Source of the DNA: JALHFZ01 sp963674625
GTDB lineage: Bacteria; Synergistota; Synergistia; Synergistales; Aminobacteriaceae
Direction of reading: 5' to 3'
Assembly: GCA_963674625.2 (NCBI GenBank)
Contig: CAXXXO010000004.1
Location: 1,054,001-1,118,000, forward strand
DNA: 64,000 nucleotides
Part shown: positions 16,612 through 25,836 of the stretch, piece by piece
Position numbering within the stretch: the stretch's first letter is position 1
Layout of the letters: each line of letters begins with the position of its first letter
Program-made: the position numbers and the translations under genes
The notes under the pieces: model-generated
The model's database searches: none
Told to the model about the DNA's origin: nothing
What the model saw: the letters and a program-made list of their open reading frames with translations, nothing else

Positions 16612-17720
16612 ATGAAGGAGCAGCACGGTGTTTTCCTCCATCGGCTCGAGAGGGTTCAGGAAGAGCTGCGCTCCGTCGGTGCCGATGCCCTCATTCTCTT
16701 CAGCAGTGAGTACGACAACCGACCGTCGATTCAGTATCTCTCCGGGTTCACCGGCTCCTTCGCAGTCCTCGTGGCGGGGCTGAAAGGGGGCTTTCTCGTC
16801 ACCGACTCCCGGTATTTCCTCCAGGGGGAGGAGCAGTCCTTTTTTCCCCTCGGGAAGATGGAGGACCGGGACCCCTGGCCTGCCATAAAAGAGGCCCTGC
16901 GGAAGCTCGAAGTAAAGGCTTTGGCAGTGGAGGAGGACCGGCTTCCCCTCGATCGGGCGGAGGAGCTTTCGAAAATCGTCCCCCTCGTGAAGACTCGCCG
17001 GCTCCTGCTCAAGCTCCGGGCGGTGAAAGACGAAGAAGAACTTGATCTCATCCGCCATTCGGCGAAGATTGCTTCAGAGGCCTTCGAGGCCTTCCTTCCG
17101 GCCATCCGCCCGGAAGAAGGGAATGGGAGGTGGCCGCCGATCTCGTCCACGAGATAAGGAAGCGGGGAGCCGAACAGATGGCCAAGGGGCATTTCGTCGT
17201 GGCCTCCGGTCTCCGGGGAGCCCGTCCTCACGGAGTCTTCTCCGACCGGGTTCTCGAAGAGGGCGATTTTATCACTCTGGATTTCGGCGCTGTCTACAAA
17301 GGATATTTCTCCGACATGACCCGGACGGTGGGCATCGGCAGGGTCGATCCGAAGCTCCTCGAGATCTATGCTGTCGTCGGGGAGGCACGCAGGCGCGCCG
17401 TGGCGGCAATTTCCTCCTCCGTCACGGGCCAGGAGGCCGACGAGGCCGCCCGAAGCTACATCCGGTCAAAGGGATGGGGAGACGCCTTCACCCATTCCAC
17501 GGGACACGGCATCGGCCTCGAGCTTCACGAGCTTCCCGTGGTGAACCGCCTCAACGGCGAGAAACTGCCCGCCCGTTCCGTGGTGACCGTTGAGCCGGGA
17601 ATCTACGTGGAGGGCCTCGGAGGCGTGCGCATAGAGGATGACGTGATCGTTCGTCCAGACGGGTGCGAGGTCATCACATCGGCCTCTTCCACTGAATTGC
17701 ACCTTCTCTCCCCGGCGTAA
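16612..17720 (+). pseudogene. pepP: Xaa-Pro aminopeptidase (M24B), single frameshift
   Basis: Metallopeptidase that removes N-terminal residues preceding proline. Two frames together give a complete protein of about 370 residues: 16612-17157 holds the creatinase-like N-domain (LILFSSEYDNRPSIQYLSGF, TDSRYFLQGEEQ) and the start of the catalytic domain (KDEEELDLIRHSAKIASEAF); the frame from 17130 continues with DLVHEIRKRGAEQMAKGHFV. All metal ligands are intact: the two Asp in TLDFGAVYKGYFSDMTRTVG, His in HSTGHGIGLELHELP, Glu in TVEPGIYV and Glu in VRIEDDVIV. Joining the frames needs one added base near 17111-17128. The gene is either newly broken or carries an assembly error. It heads the dpp operon, fitting use of imported peptides. 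Confidence 0.85.
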
Positions 17721-17811
17721 AATCTTCCGGCTTTTCTGCCGGTCCATATAGAGCAAGCTCTTTCAAAATGGTTTTTCGAGAAAGAAATGAAAAGAGAGGA
17801 ATGGTGACAGA

Positions 17812-19320
17812 ATGAAAAAGTTTCGTTCCGTACTGCTTGCGCTTCTCCTGATCGGGGTCTTCTGCCTTCCCGCCTTCGCTTCCGAGCTGAGGCTGGCCCA
17901 GGTGGCGGATATCTCGAGCCTCGACCCTCACCGGGTAAGCGACATTTACTCGGCAAACGTCATCCGGCAGATCTACAGCAACCTCGTCCAGGTGAACGAA
18001 AATATGGAAATCGTCCCCGATCTCGCCGAGTCCTGGGAGAACCCCGACGATCTCACGTGGATCTTTCATCTCCGCAAGGGAGTGAAGTTCCATAACGGCG
18101 AGCCCTTCACCGCTGCCGACGTGAAATATTCCATGGAGCGGATCAAGGACCCCAAGACGGCCTCCCCCGGCGCCACCCACCTCAAGGAAGTTCAGTCTGT
18201 GGAGGTTGTGGACGACAATACGGTGAAGATCGTCACCAAGCGCCCCTATGCTCCCATGCTCATGAGCCTTACCCGCTACGAGACGTCCATTCTCAATGAG
18301 AAGGCCGTCAAGGAAGCCGGCGCCGACTACGGCAGCAAGGCCGCCGTGGGAACGGGACCCTTCAAGTTCGTGAGCTGGTCCCGGGGCGACAAGGTTATCC
18401 TCGGGAAGTTCGACGGCTATTTCCGTGGTCCCGCATCCATAGATACGGTCATCTACCGGGGGATCCCCGAGGACGCCACCCGCCTCGTCGAGCTCGAATC
18501 CGGCGGCATCGACCTGATCCCCGGCAACTTCCCCTACCAGGAATTCGCGAACATCAAGAAAAACGACAAGTATCTCACCTACATGACTCCCGCCATGTCC
18601 ACCCTCTACATGGGACTCAATACGGAAGTGAAGCCCCTCGGCGACAAGAAAGTCCGCCAGGCGCTGAACTACGCCGTGGACAAACAGGCCATCGTGGACG
18701 CCATCTATTTCGGCTTCGCAACTCCCTCCCGCGGACCCCTTTCTCCCGTGATCTGGGGCTTCGATCCATCCCGGCAGCCCGCCTACCCCTACGATCCCGA
18801 AAAAGCGAAGGCCCTGCTGAAAGAGGCGGGATACGCCGACGGTTTCGACATGACCATCTACTCGGATAACCGGACAGAACGGCGCAGCGCCGCCGAGCTG
18901 ATCCAGGCCTTCCTCTCCGAGGTCGGCGTCCGGGCGAAGATCGAGATCATGGAGTGGAGCGCTCTTCTCTCCACCTCCGCAAAGGGAATCGACGGCGCCT
19001 TCATGCTGGGCTGGACCGGCACGGGGGACGCCGACGGCGGTCTGACCCCGGTCTATCACTCCTTCAATATCGGTTCCTCCAACCGTTTCCGCTACAAGAA
19101 CCCCGAGCTTGACGCCCTGCTCGAAAAAGGAACTGCCACTCTGGATCAGACAGCCCGCAAAAAGGTCTATGCCGAGGCCCAGGAGCTCATCGTCCAGGAA
19201 TGTCCCCTGGTCTTCATGATCAGCCAGGAGCTGCTCGGAGCGTCCACGAAGAACGTGAAGGGGTTCATTCTGTATCCCAACATGATCAGCCCCCTGTACG
19301 CCGTCACCCTTACCAAGTAG
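17812..19320 (+). CDS. dppA: peptide ABC transporter substrate-binding protein
   Basis: Periplasmic binding protein (SBP family 5) for di- or oligopeptides or related solutes. The 502-residue product has a signal peptide (MKKFRSVLLALLLIGVFCLP, cleavage after AFA near residue 23), the mature start SELRLAQVADISSLDPHRVS, and the SBP_bac_5 landmark WTFHLRKGVKFHNGEPFTA in the form LTWIFHLRKGVKFHNGEPFT, plus VRQALNYAVDKQAIV. Ligand specificity cannot be read directly; the flanking aminopeptidase and gamma-glutamyltransferase suggest peptides. A strong stem-loop follows the stop (19338-19377), which would favour higher levels of the binding protein than the permeases. Confidence 0.93.
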   Translation: MKKFRSVLLALLLIGVFCLPAFASELRLAQVADISSLDPHRVSDIYSANVIRQIYSNLVQVNENMEIVPDLAESWENPDDLTWIFHLRKGVKFHNGEPFTAADVKYSMERIKDPKTASPGATHLKEVQSVEVVDDNTVKIVTKRPYAPMLMSLTRYETSILNEKAVKEAGADYGSKAAVGTGPFKFVSWSRGDKVILGKFDGYFRGPASIDTVIYRGIPEDATRLVELESGGIDLIPGNFPYQEFANIKKNDKYLTYMTPAMSTLYMGLNTEVKPLGDKKVRQALNYAVDKQAIVDAIYFGFATPSRGPLSPVIWGFDPSRQPAYPYDPEKAKALLKEAGYADGFDMTIYSDNRTERRSAAELIQAFLSEVGVRAKIEIMEWSALLSTSAKGIDGAFMLGWTGTGDADGGLTPVYHSFNIGSSNRFRYKNPELDALLEKGTATLDQTARKKVYAEAQELIVQECPLVFMISQELLGASTKNVKGFILYPNMISPLYAVTLTK

Positions 19321-19337
19321 AGAAGGGAACAATCTGC

Positions 19338-19377
19338 GCGCCGGAGGGGAGAGAAGAAAAACTCCCCCCTCCGGCGC
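19338..19377 (+). promoter_or_regulatory. intercistronic stem-loop after dppA
   Basis: Arms GCGCCGGAGGGGAG (19338-19351) and CTCCCCCCTCCGGCGC (19362-19377) pair with a two-base bulge. No T-run follows; dppB's GGAGG lies 7 bases on. It is best read as a partial terminator or 3'-end stabiliser. Confidence 0.7.
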
Positions 19378-19397
19378 CACAGTGGAGGATGTGCCCC

Positions 19398-20333
19398 ATG
19401 CTTCGTTACTTTCTGAAGAGACTGCTCTTTCTCATCCCCGTGCTGCTCGGAGTGTCCATCGTGATCTTCGTCATCGTCCACCTGGCCCCCGGCGACCCGG
19501 CGGAGGTAATGCTCGGCCCCAGCGCGACCCAGGCGGAAATCTCCAACCTGAGGGAACAGCTCGGGCTCACAAAGCCTTTATACGTTCAATACGGCATTTT
19601 CCTGACCAACGCCCTCAAGGGTGATCTGGGGCGGTCCATCAAGACCAATGCCCCCGTGGTGGACGAGATCCTCGAGCGTTTTCCCGTGACCCTCACCCTC
19701 GCCATTCTCGGGATGATCTTCGCCATCGCCATCGGCCTGCCCCTGGGAATACTCGCGGCGCTGAAACAGAACACATGGGTGGACGCCCTGGCCAGCTTCT
19801 TCGCCCTCGTGGGGTTTTCGATCCCCAACTTCTGGGTGGGGCTCATGCTCATGCTGCTGCTGTCGATCTACATCCCCATTCTTCCGTCCTCGGGGTTCGA
19901 CTCGTGGAAGAACCTCATCATGCCTACCATCGTCCTGGGCATTCAGACCATGGCTGTCATCGCCCGTATGACCCGGTCGAGCATGCTCGAGGTCATCCGG
20001 CAGGACTACGTCCGTACCGCCAAGGCGAAGGGCATCTCCGACCGCCTCGTCCTCACCCGGCACATTCTGAGCAACGTCATGATCCCGGTCATCACCATCG
20101 CAGGGCTCTACTTCGGCCATCAGCTCGGAGGGGTGGTCATTACCGAGACGATCTTCTCCATCCCCGGCCTCGGCCGGCTCATCGTGGACGCCATCCGCGC
20201 CCAGGACTACCCCGTGGTTCAGGGGGGAGTTCTTTTCTTCGCCCTCTGCGTGGGCGTGGTGAACCTTCTGGTAGACCTGCTCTATGCTGTGCTCGATCCG
20301 CGGATCAAGGCCCAGTACAGGGCTGCGAAATAA
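19398..20333 (+). CDS. dppB: peptide ABC transporter permease DppB
   Basis: First membrane subunit of the peptide importer, 311 residues with six predicted helices. It begins MLRYFLKRLLFLIPVLLGVS and HLAPGDPAEVMLGP, the DppB/OppB signature, and carries the EAA loop that contacts the ATPases (DYVRTAKAKGISDRLVLTRH). ATG 19398 is chosen because GGAGG lies nine bases upstream; an ATG at 19389 is too near that site. In the dppABCDF-ggt operon. Confidence 0.95.
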   Translation: MLRYFLKRLLFLIPVLLGVSIVIFVIVHLAPGDPAEVMLGPSATQAEISNLREQLGLTKPLYVQYGIFLTNALKGDLGRSIKTNAPVVDEILERFPVTLTLAILGMIFAIAIGLPLGILAALKQNTWVDALASFFALVGFSIPNFWVGLMLMLLLSIYIPILPSSGFDSWKNLIMPTIVLGIQTMAVIARMTRSSMLEVIRQDYVRTAKAKGISDRLVLTRHILSNVMIPVITIAGLYFGHQLGGVVITETIFSIPGLGRLIVDAIRAQDYPVVQGGVLFFALCVGVVNLLVDLLYAVLDPRIKAQYRAAK

Positions 20334-20352
20334 GAGAGGAGGAGGAAATAGA

Positions 20353-21255
20353 ATGAGCGGCGAAAAAACGGTTCTTCCTCTTTCCCTTGATGCGGCCGTC
20401 GTCCGGGAGAAGCGGCGAAGCCCCTGGTGGGAGGTATGGCGTCGCCTCCGGCGGAACAAGGCCGCCGTGGCGGGAATGTCGGTGGTCATCCTGCTGGTGA
20501 TCGTGGCGGTTCTCGCCCCTGTCCTGGCGCCCTACGACCCCAACCAGACGAACATCCGCCAGCGCCTCCAGGGCCCCTCTTCCGAACATCCCCTGGGGAC
20601 GGACAATTTCGGCCGGGATATGCTCAGCCGGATCATCTACGGCAGCCGCATCTCCCTCTACGTCGGCTTCGTGGCGGTGGGGATCGGGGCCATCTTCGGC
20701 GGCATCCTCGGGGCCATCGGCGGATACTACGGAGGGCGTCTCGACAACTTCATCATGCGCTGCATGGACGTCCTCCTGGCGATTCCGCAGATCATCCTGG
20801 CCATAGCCATAGTGGGCGTTCTCGGAACGAGCCTGCTCAACCTCATGATCGCCGTGGGGATCAGCCAGCTTCCCCGGTACGCCCGGGTGGTCCGGGCCTC
20901 GGCCCTCACAGTCCGGGGGCAGGAATATGTGGAGGCGGCCCGGGCCGTGGGAGCGAGCGACACCCGGATCATCCTCGAAAACATCCTCCCCAACTGCATG
21001 GCGCCCATCATCGTCCAGAGCACCCTCGGGGTGGCCCAGGCCATTCTCTCTGCGGCGGCCCTCTCCTTTCTCGGCCTGGGAATTCAGCCGCCCACGGCGG
21101 AATGGGGCTCAATGCTCAGCTCGGGAAGACAGTTCCTGCGGAACGCTCCCTATCTCACATTCTTTCCGGGGCTTGCCATCTCCATCGTCGTGCTCGCCCT
21201 GAACATCTTCGGCGACGGTCTGCGGGATTCTCTCGATCCCAAGCTGCGCCAGTAG
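20353..21255 (+). CDS. dppC: peptide ABC transporter permease DppC
   Basis: Second membrane subunit, 300 residues, with a cytoplasmic N-terminal stretch (WWEVWRRLRRNKAAVAGMSV), the family box HPLGTDNFGRDMLSRIIYGS after the first helix, and the EAA loop EYVEAARAVGASDTRIILEN. ATG 20353 follows GGAGGAGGAAATAGA. Nineteen bases separate it from dppB. Confidence 0.95.
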   Translation: MSGEKTVLPLSLDAAVVREKRRSPWWEVWRRLRRNKAAVAGMSVVILLVIVAVLAPVLAPYDPNQTNIRQRLQGPSSEHPLGTDNFGRDMLSRIIYGSRISLYVGFVAVGIGAIFGGILGAIGGYYGGRLDNFIMRCMDVLLAIPQIILAIAIVGVLGTSLLNLMIAVGISQLPRYARVVRASALTVRGQEYVEAARAVGASDTRIILENILPNCMAPIIVQSTLGVAQAILSAAALSFLGLGIQPPTAEWGSMLSSGRQFLRNAPYLTFFPGLAISIVVLALNIFGDGLRDSLDPKLRQ

Positions 21256-21276
21256 CCCGGTAGGGAGGTTTTTTCC

Positions 21277-22257
21277 ATGTCCTCACCACTTTTGGAAGTA
21301 TCCGATCTCAGCGTGATCTACAAAACCTACGAAGGCACCGTTGCCGCGGTGAACGGCCTCGACTTCTCCCTCGAGGCGGGAAAGACCCTGGGCCTCGTGG
21401 GGGAGAGCGGGGCGGGAAAGACCACCACGGCCCTTTCCATTCTGGGTCTCGTCCCCTCCCCCCCGGGGATCGTCACCAGCGGAAAAATTCTCTTTTCCGG
21501 GCAGGATCTCCTCGCACTCTCCGAAAAAGAGATGAAAAAAATACGGGGAAACCGCATCTCCATGATCTTTCAGGACCCCATGACATCCCTCAACCCCGTG
21601 GTGACCGTGGGGGTGCAGATCTCCGAGGCCCTCGTCGCCCATCAGAATCTTTCGGAGAAAGAGGCGGAGAAAAAGGCCATGGAGATGCTCGAGAAGGTGC
21701 AGATCCCCGGTGCCCGCTTCCGGGAATATCCCCACGAGTTCAGCGGCGGCATGCGCCAGAGGGTGGTCATCGCCATGGCCCTCGCCTGCAACCCCGCCCT
21801 CATCATCGCCGACGAGCCCACCACCGCCCTAGACGTGACCATCCAGGCCCAGGTTCTCGAGCTCATGCGGACCCTGAAGGAGGAGTTTTCCACCGCCATG
21901 ATCATGATCACCCACGACCTCGGCGTGGTGGGGGAGGTCTGCGACCACGTGGCGGTCATGTACGCCGGGCGGATAGTCGAGACTGGCACGCTGAAGCAGA
22001 TCTTCGGCGACGCGAAGCACCCCTACACCATCGGTCTTTTCCGGTGCATCCCCGACATCGAGGAGGAGATCTCGGCCATTAACCCCATCGAGGGGCTCAT
22101 GCCCGAACCCCTCGACCTGCCCAGGGGGTGCGCCTTTCATCCCCGCTGCCCCCGGTGCATGGACGTGTGCCGCACGGTTCTCCCTCCCGTGTGGGAGGAG
22201 GACGGCCACAAGGTGATGTGCCATCTCTACGGAAGAGAAGGTGAAATCCGTGGCTGA
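21277..22257 (+). CDS. dppD: peptide ABC transporter ATP-binding protein DppD
   Basis: Nucleotide-binding subunit of 326 residues: Walker A GESGAGKTTT (residues about 38-47), Q-loop MIFQDPMTSLNPV, ABC signature FSGGMRQRVVIAMAL, Walker B LIIADEPTTALDVT and H-loop ITHDLGVV. The C-terminal oligopeptide/dipeptide domain has the cysteine-rich stretch FHPRCPRCMDVC that binds an Fe-S cluster in related Dpp/Opp ATPases. It overlaps dppF by 17 bases. Confidence 0.96.
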   Translation: MSSPLLEVSDLSVIYKTYEGTVAAVNGLDFSLEAGKTLGLVGESGAGKTTTALSILGLVPSPPGIVTSGKILFSGQDLLALSEKEMKKIRGNRISMIFQDPMTSLNPVVTVGVQISEALVAHQNLSEKEAEKKAMEMLEKVQIPGARFREYPHEFSGGMRQRVVIAMALACNPALIIADEPTTALDVTIQAQVLELMRTLKEEFSTAMIMITHDLGVVGEVCDHVAVMYAGRIVETGTLKQIFGDAKHPYTIGLFRCIPDIEEEISAINPIEGLMPEPLDLPRGCAFHPRCPRCMDVCRTVLPPVWEEDGHKVMCHLYGREGEIRG

Positions 22258-23194
22258 TCTCATCCGGGCAGAAAACCTGGTTAAGCATTTTTCCGTGGCC
22301 GCAGGAAAAGTCCATGCCGTGGACGGAATCGACCTTTCCATCCGGGAGGGAGAAACCCTCGGGCTCGTGGGGGAATCGGGGTGCGGCAAGTCCACCACAG
22401 GCCGTCTCCTGATCAGGCTCATAGAGGCTACCTCGGGAAGAATTCTCTACCGGGGAGAGGACATCGCCTCCATGAACAGGGGGGAACTTCACAACATCCG
22501 AAAAGAAGTGCAGATCATCTTTCAGGACCCCTTCTCCTCCCTCGACCCCCGGAAGAGCATCGGTGAAACCGTGGGGAAGCCTCTCGAAATCTTCGGCATG
22601 GGAAATAAAAAAGAGCGGGAGGAGCAGGTGGATGCCCTCATGGAGAAGGTCGGGCTGAGCCCCAGGCTCTACTACAAATACCCCCACGAGCTGGACGGCG
22701 GACGGCGGCAGCGGGTGGGCATCGCCCGGGCCCTCTCCCTCTCCCCCAGATTCATCGTCTGCGACGAGCCCGTCTCGGCCCTGGACGTCTCGATACAGGC
22801 CCAGATACTGAACCTTCTGCAGGAGCTTCAGAAAACCATGAAGCTCACCTACCTCTTCGTCTCCCACGACCTCTCGGTGGTGAAGCACATCAGCGACCGC
22901 ATCGCCGTGATGTACCTCGGCAAGATCGTGGAATCCGCCCCCGCCTCGGAGCTCTTCCGGGAGACCCTGCACCCCTACTCGAAGGCCCTTCTCGCTGCGG
23001 TTCCCATCCCCAAGCTCAACCGGAAGCGGGAGAAATTCATCCTCAGCGGCAGCGTTCCCAGCCCCATCAACCCCCCCTCCGGATGCCGCTTCCATACCCG
23101 CTGCCCCTGGAAGATCGACATCTGCTCCGAGGCCGAGCCAAGGCTCTACGACCGCGGAGGGGAGCACCTCGTGGCCTGCCATCTGGTGAAGTGA
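22241..23194 (+). CDS. dppF: peptide ABC transporter ATP-binding protein DppF
   Basis: Second nucleotide-binding subunit, 317 residues: Walker A GESGCGKSTTG, Q-loop IIFQDPFSSLDPR, Walker B FIVCDEPVSALDVS, H-loop VSHDLSVV, and the C-terminal cysteines in FHTRCPWKIDIC. The signature is LDGGRRQRVGIAR rather than LSGGQ; Asp for Ser is seen in part of this subfamily. Start is GTG 22241 or GTG 22250; both lie inside the end of dppD, and the second has AAGGTG at a better distance. Confidence 0.95.
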   Translation: MKSVADLIRAENLVKHFSVAAGKVHAVDGIDLSIREGETLGLVGESGCGKSTTGRLLIRLIEATSGRILYRGEDIASMNRGELHNIRKEVQIIFQDPFSSLDPRKSIGETVGKPLEIFGMGNKKEREEQVDALMEKVGLSPRLYYKYPHELDGGRRQRVGIARALSLSPRFIVCDEPVSALDVSIQAQILNLLQELQKTMKLTYLFVSHDLSVVKHISDRIAVMYLGKIVESAPASELFRETLHPYSKALLAAVPIPKLNRKREKFILSGSVPSPINPPSGCRFHTRCPWKIDICSEAEPRLYDRGGEHLVACHLVK

Positions 23195-23210
23195 AGAAAG
23201 GAGGACCATC

Positions 23211-24839
23211 ATGACAGTACAGTTTGATCCCCACTATTACCCCTATCCATCGAAAAGAAACATGTCCTATGCCTCCCGGGGAATGGTCTGCGCATCCCAC
23301 CCCCTGGCAGCCCAGGCGGGGCTCGAGATATTGAAGAAGGGTGGCAGCGCTGTGGATGCGGCCATCGCCACCGCAGCAGCCCTGACGGTGGTGGAGCCCA
23401 CGGCCAACGGCATCGGCAGCGATGCCTTCGCCCTTCTCTGGAAGGAGGGGAGGCTGTTGGGGTACAACGCCAGCGGTCCCGCGTCGGAGGCCCTCTCCAT
23501 GGACCTGGCGGAGGGCAAGGGGTGGACGGCCCCCTCGGCGGGAGGACATCTTCCCTCCTGCGGATGGGCTCCCGCCACCGTTCCCGGAGCTCCCGCCGCA
23601 TGGGCGGAGCTCACGGAAAAGCACGGAAGGCTCTCACTGAAGGAGAACCTCGCGCCGGCAGTCTTCCTCGCCCGGAACGGCCATGCCGTCTCGGTGACCA
23701 CCGCCCACCACTGGAAACTCGCCTTCGCCAAATATCTGAAGGAGCAGGGGGAGGAATTCCGCCCCTGGTTCGATACCTTCGCCCCCTCGGGACGCACCCC
23801 TCTCCCCGGGGAGGTCTGGAGCTCAGAAGGGCATGCCCATACCCTCGAACTCATCGGCGCGACGAATGCCAGGGCCTTCTACGAAGGGGAGATCGCAGAA
23901 AAGATTCTCGCCGCAGCCCGGAGGACGGGAGGGTATTTCACCGCCGAAGACCTCGGAAACTTCAGGCCCGAATGGGTGGAGCCTCTCGGCGTGAACTACA
24001 AAGGGTACGACGTCTGGGAGATTCCTCCCAACGGCCAGGGGATCGTCGCCCTGATCGCCCTCTCAATCCTTCGGGAGTTCGATTTTTCCTCCCATGACGA
24101 CCCTCTCGTCATCCACCGGCAGATCGAGGCCATCAAGATGGGCTTCGCAGACTCCCACCGCTACGTCGCCGACCCCCGCTTCGCCTCCGTTCCGGTAGGG
24201 GAGCTTCTCGCCAAAGGGTATGCGGATTCCAGGAGAAGCCTGCTCGGAGAAAGAGCGGAGGACCGCCAGGCCGGCAACCCCCTTCCCGGCGGAACGGTCT
24301 ACCTGGCCGCCGCCGACGGCGAGGGAACCATGATCTCCTACATCCAGAGCAACTACATGGGATTCGGCTCGGGGGTGGTCATCCCCGAGACGGGCATCGC
24401 CCTGAACAACCGGGGACACTGCTTCTCTCTGACTCCCGGACACCCCAACATGCTCGAGCCGGGCAAGCGCCCCTACAACACCATCATCCCCGCCTTCCTC
24501 ACGAAAGAGGGCAAGCCTATTGGTCCCTTCGGAGTCATGGGAGGGTTCATGCAGCCCCAGGGGCATGTTCAGATGGTCATGAACACCGTCGACTTCGAAA
24601 TGAACCCTCAGCAGGCCCTCGACGCCCCCCGGTGGCAGTGGATGGGCGGAATGAACGTCTCCGTGGAGCCGGGCTTTTCTCCTGCCATAGCCCAGAGCCT
24701 GCACCGGAGAGGGCATGGAGTAAAGTTCGAGCTCGAATCGAACTCCTTCGGCAGGGGTGAGATCATCTGGAGAACCGACCAGGGTACCCTGGCGGGAGGA
24801 ACGGAATCCCGCACCGACGGCTGCGTCGCCGTCTGGTAG
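23211..24839 (+). CDS. gamma-glutamyltransferase family protein (YwrD-like)
   Basis: Ntn-hydrolase that cleaves gamma-glutamyl bonds. The 542-residue precursor has no signal peptide. It starts with the family block RGMVCASHPLAAQAGLEILK and GGSAVDAAIATAAALTVVEP, and shows GGTVYLAAADGEGTMISYIQ as the likely self-cleavage site with the Thr of GGT as nucleophile, followed by SNYMGFGSGVVIPETGIALN. The TVYL form instead of the usual TTHxS matches YwrD-type cytoplasmic members. The C-terminus has DAPRWQWMGG. Last gene of the dpp operon (AAGGAGG upstream of ATG 23211), consistent with processing imported gamma-glutamyl peptides inside the cell. Confidence 0.9.
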   Translation: MTVQFDPHYYPYPSKRNMSYASRGMVCASHPLAAQAGLEILKKGGSAVDAAIATAAALTVVEPTANGIGSDAFALLWKEGRLLGYNASGPASEALSMDLAEGKGWTAPSAGGHLPSCGWAPATVPGAPAAWAELTEKHGRLSLKENLAPAVFLARNGHAVSVTTAHHWKLAFAKYLKEQGEEFRPWFDTFAPSGRTPLPGEVWSSEGHAHTLELIGATNARAFYEGEIAEKILAAARRTGGYFTAEDLGNFRPEWVEPLGVNYKGYDVWEIPPNGQGIVALIALSILREFDFSSHDDPLVIHRQIEAIKMGFADSHRYVADPRFASVPVGELLAKGYADSRRSLLGERAEDRQAGNPLPGGTVYLAAADGEGTMISYIQSNYMGFGSGVVIPETGIALNNRGHCFSLTPGHPNMLEPGKRPYNTIIPAFLTKEGKPIGPFGVMGGFMQPQGHVQMVMNTVDFEMNPQQALDAPRWQWMGGMNVSVEPGFSPAIAQSLHRRGHGVKFELESNSFGRGEIIWRTDQGTLAGGTESRTDGCVAVW

Positions 24840-24894
24840 GGGATTTTTGCCCGTCCCTTTTCGATAATTTTTCCGGGTGAATCTTCCCATTACA

Positions 24895-24926
24895 GAGAGG
24901 CCCGTCCTGAAAAAGGCGGGCCTCTC
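24895..24926 (+). terminator. stem-loop terminator of the dpp-ggt operon
   Basis: GAGAGGCCCG (24895-24904) and CGGGCCTCTC (24917-24926) form a 10-bp perfect stem, 55 bases after the ggt stop. The following T-run is delayed (24950s), so termination may be partial. Confidence 0.6.
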
Positions 24927-25003
24927 GTCTGTCTCCGGCAGCTGTATTGTTTTTTCCGGCGGAAAGAGGAAGGGGAGGGGGATTATTTATAGAAAAGTAC
25001 ATC

Positions 25004-25041
25004 TTGACTAAATATTCATTTGTATGTATAATTTCTAAGAA
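25004..25041 (+). promoter_or_regulatory. sigma70 promoter of the thioferritin gene with small palindrome
   Basis: TTGACT (25004-25009), a 17-base spacer and a perfect TATAAT (25027-25032). Immediately after lies the palindrome TTCT-A-AGAA (25033-25041) in an AT-rich context covering the start site, where a PerR- or Fur-type repressor could act; the promoter call is firm and the operator tentative. Confidence 0.75.
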
Positions 25042-25126
25042 TAAAATATTTTGCGCAGGCTTCACAGGACTTCACAGGTGAAGCAGAGTAGGGTAGCAGG
25101 AACACAAAATGAGGAGGTTGGGAGAA

Positions 25127-25684
25127 ATGGCACGAGTTGCGAGAGAAGTTGTGGAGAAGACGGGAATCAACGTCGACGAGCTGCTGGAACTGCTTGTGGC
25201 TAACGCGGCGGCGGAATTGACGACCTTTTATTACTACACGATTCTGCGGGCGAACCTGATCGGGCTCGAAGGAGAAGGGATCAAGGAGATCGCCGAGGCG
25301 GCGAGAATCGAGGACAGAAATCATTTCGAGGCCCTCGTTCCCCGAATCTACGAACTGGGCGGCAAGCTCCCTGATGATATGAAGGCCTTCCATGATATGT
25401 CCGCCTGCCCTCCGGCGAATTTGCCAAGCGGCCGGGCGGATGCGAAGGCAATTCTCGGCGTCCTCGTGGAAGCTGAGCGCTGTGCCGTCCGGGGATACAG
25501 CGAGATCTGCAACCTTACTGCGGGGAAGGACCACCGCACCTACGCCCTGGCCCAGGCAATCCTCCACGAGGAGATCGAGCACGAATCATGGTTCTCCGAA
25601 TTCCTCGGAGAAGGGCCGTCAGGACATTTCATGCGCCGGGGCGAAACATCCCCCTTTGTGCGACCCTTCATGCCGTCGGTCTGA
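25127..25684 (+). CDS. Dps-like thioferritin (DPSL), ferritin-like iron storage/oxidative protection
   Basis: Predicted dodecameric ferritin-like protein that uses peroxide to oxidise and store iron. The 185-residue four-helix bundle carries bacterioferritin-type di-iron ligands: ANAAAELTTFYYYTI, EDRNHFEALVPRIYELGG, a Glu in VLVEAERC and AILHEEIEHESWF (ExxH). Two cysteines seven apart in ERCAVRGYSEIC match the signature cysteine pair of DPSL/thioferritins known from archaea and anaerobic bacteria, which separates it from ordinary Dps. ATG 25127 has GAGGAGG upstream; an ATG at 25109 precedes that site. Monocistronic with its own strong promoter and a terminator. Confidence 0.87.
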   Translation: MARVAREVVEKTGINVDELLELLVANAAAELTTFYYYTILRANLIGLEGEGIKEIAEAARIEDRNHFEALVPRIYELGGKLPDDMKAFHDMSACPPANLPSGRADAKAILGVLVEAERCAVRGYSEICNLTAGKDHRTYALAQAILHEEIEHESWFSEFLGEGPSGHFMRRGETSPFVRPFMPSV

Positions 25685-25698
25685 GGCTTTTAAAGCGA

Positions 25699-25730
25699 AC
25701 GAAGGGCCCGGCTCACGCCGGGCCCTTCGT
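25699..25730. terminator. rho-independent-type hairpin after thioferritin
   Basis: ACGAAGGGCCCGGC and GCCGGGCCCTTCGT pair perfectly over 14 bp with a 4-base loop, followed by ATTTC. Only a short T-run, but a very stable stem in a convergent intergenic position. Confidence 0.75.
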
Positions 25731-25836
25731 ATTTCAGAGAGTTTAAAAAAATGGATTCCTAGCGGACAAGAATTCGGATTACGAAAAAATTTGCTTCAGC
25801 GGTACCCTCTTGTCCCTATATGATGAAAGGACTCCC

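Noticed and set aside
17674..19380. 568-residue frame antisense to dppA
   Set aside because: Shadow of a strongly supported gene; composition typical of reverse complements of GC-rich coding sequence.
22700..22745. non-functional DppF because of LDGG instead of LSGG
   Set aside because: The Asp form occurs in related oligopeptide ATPases and all other motifs are intact.
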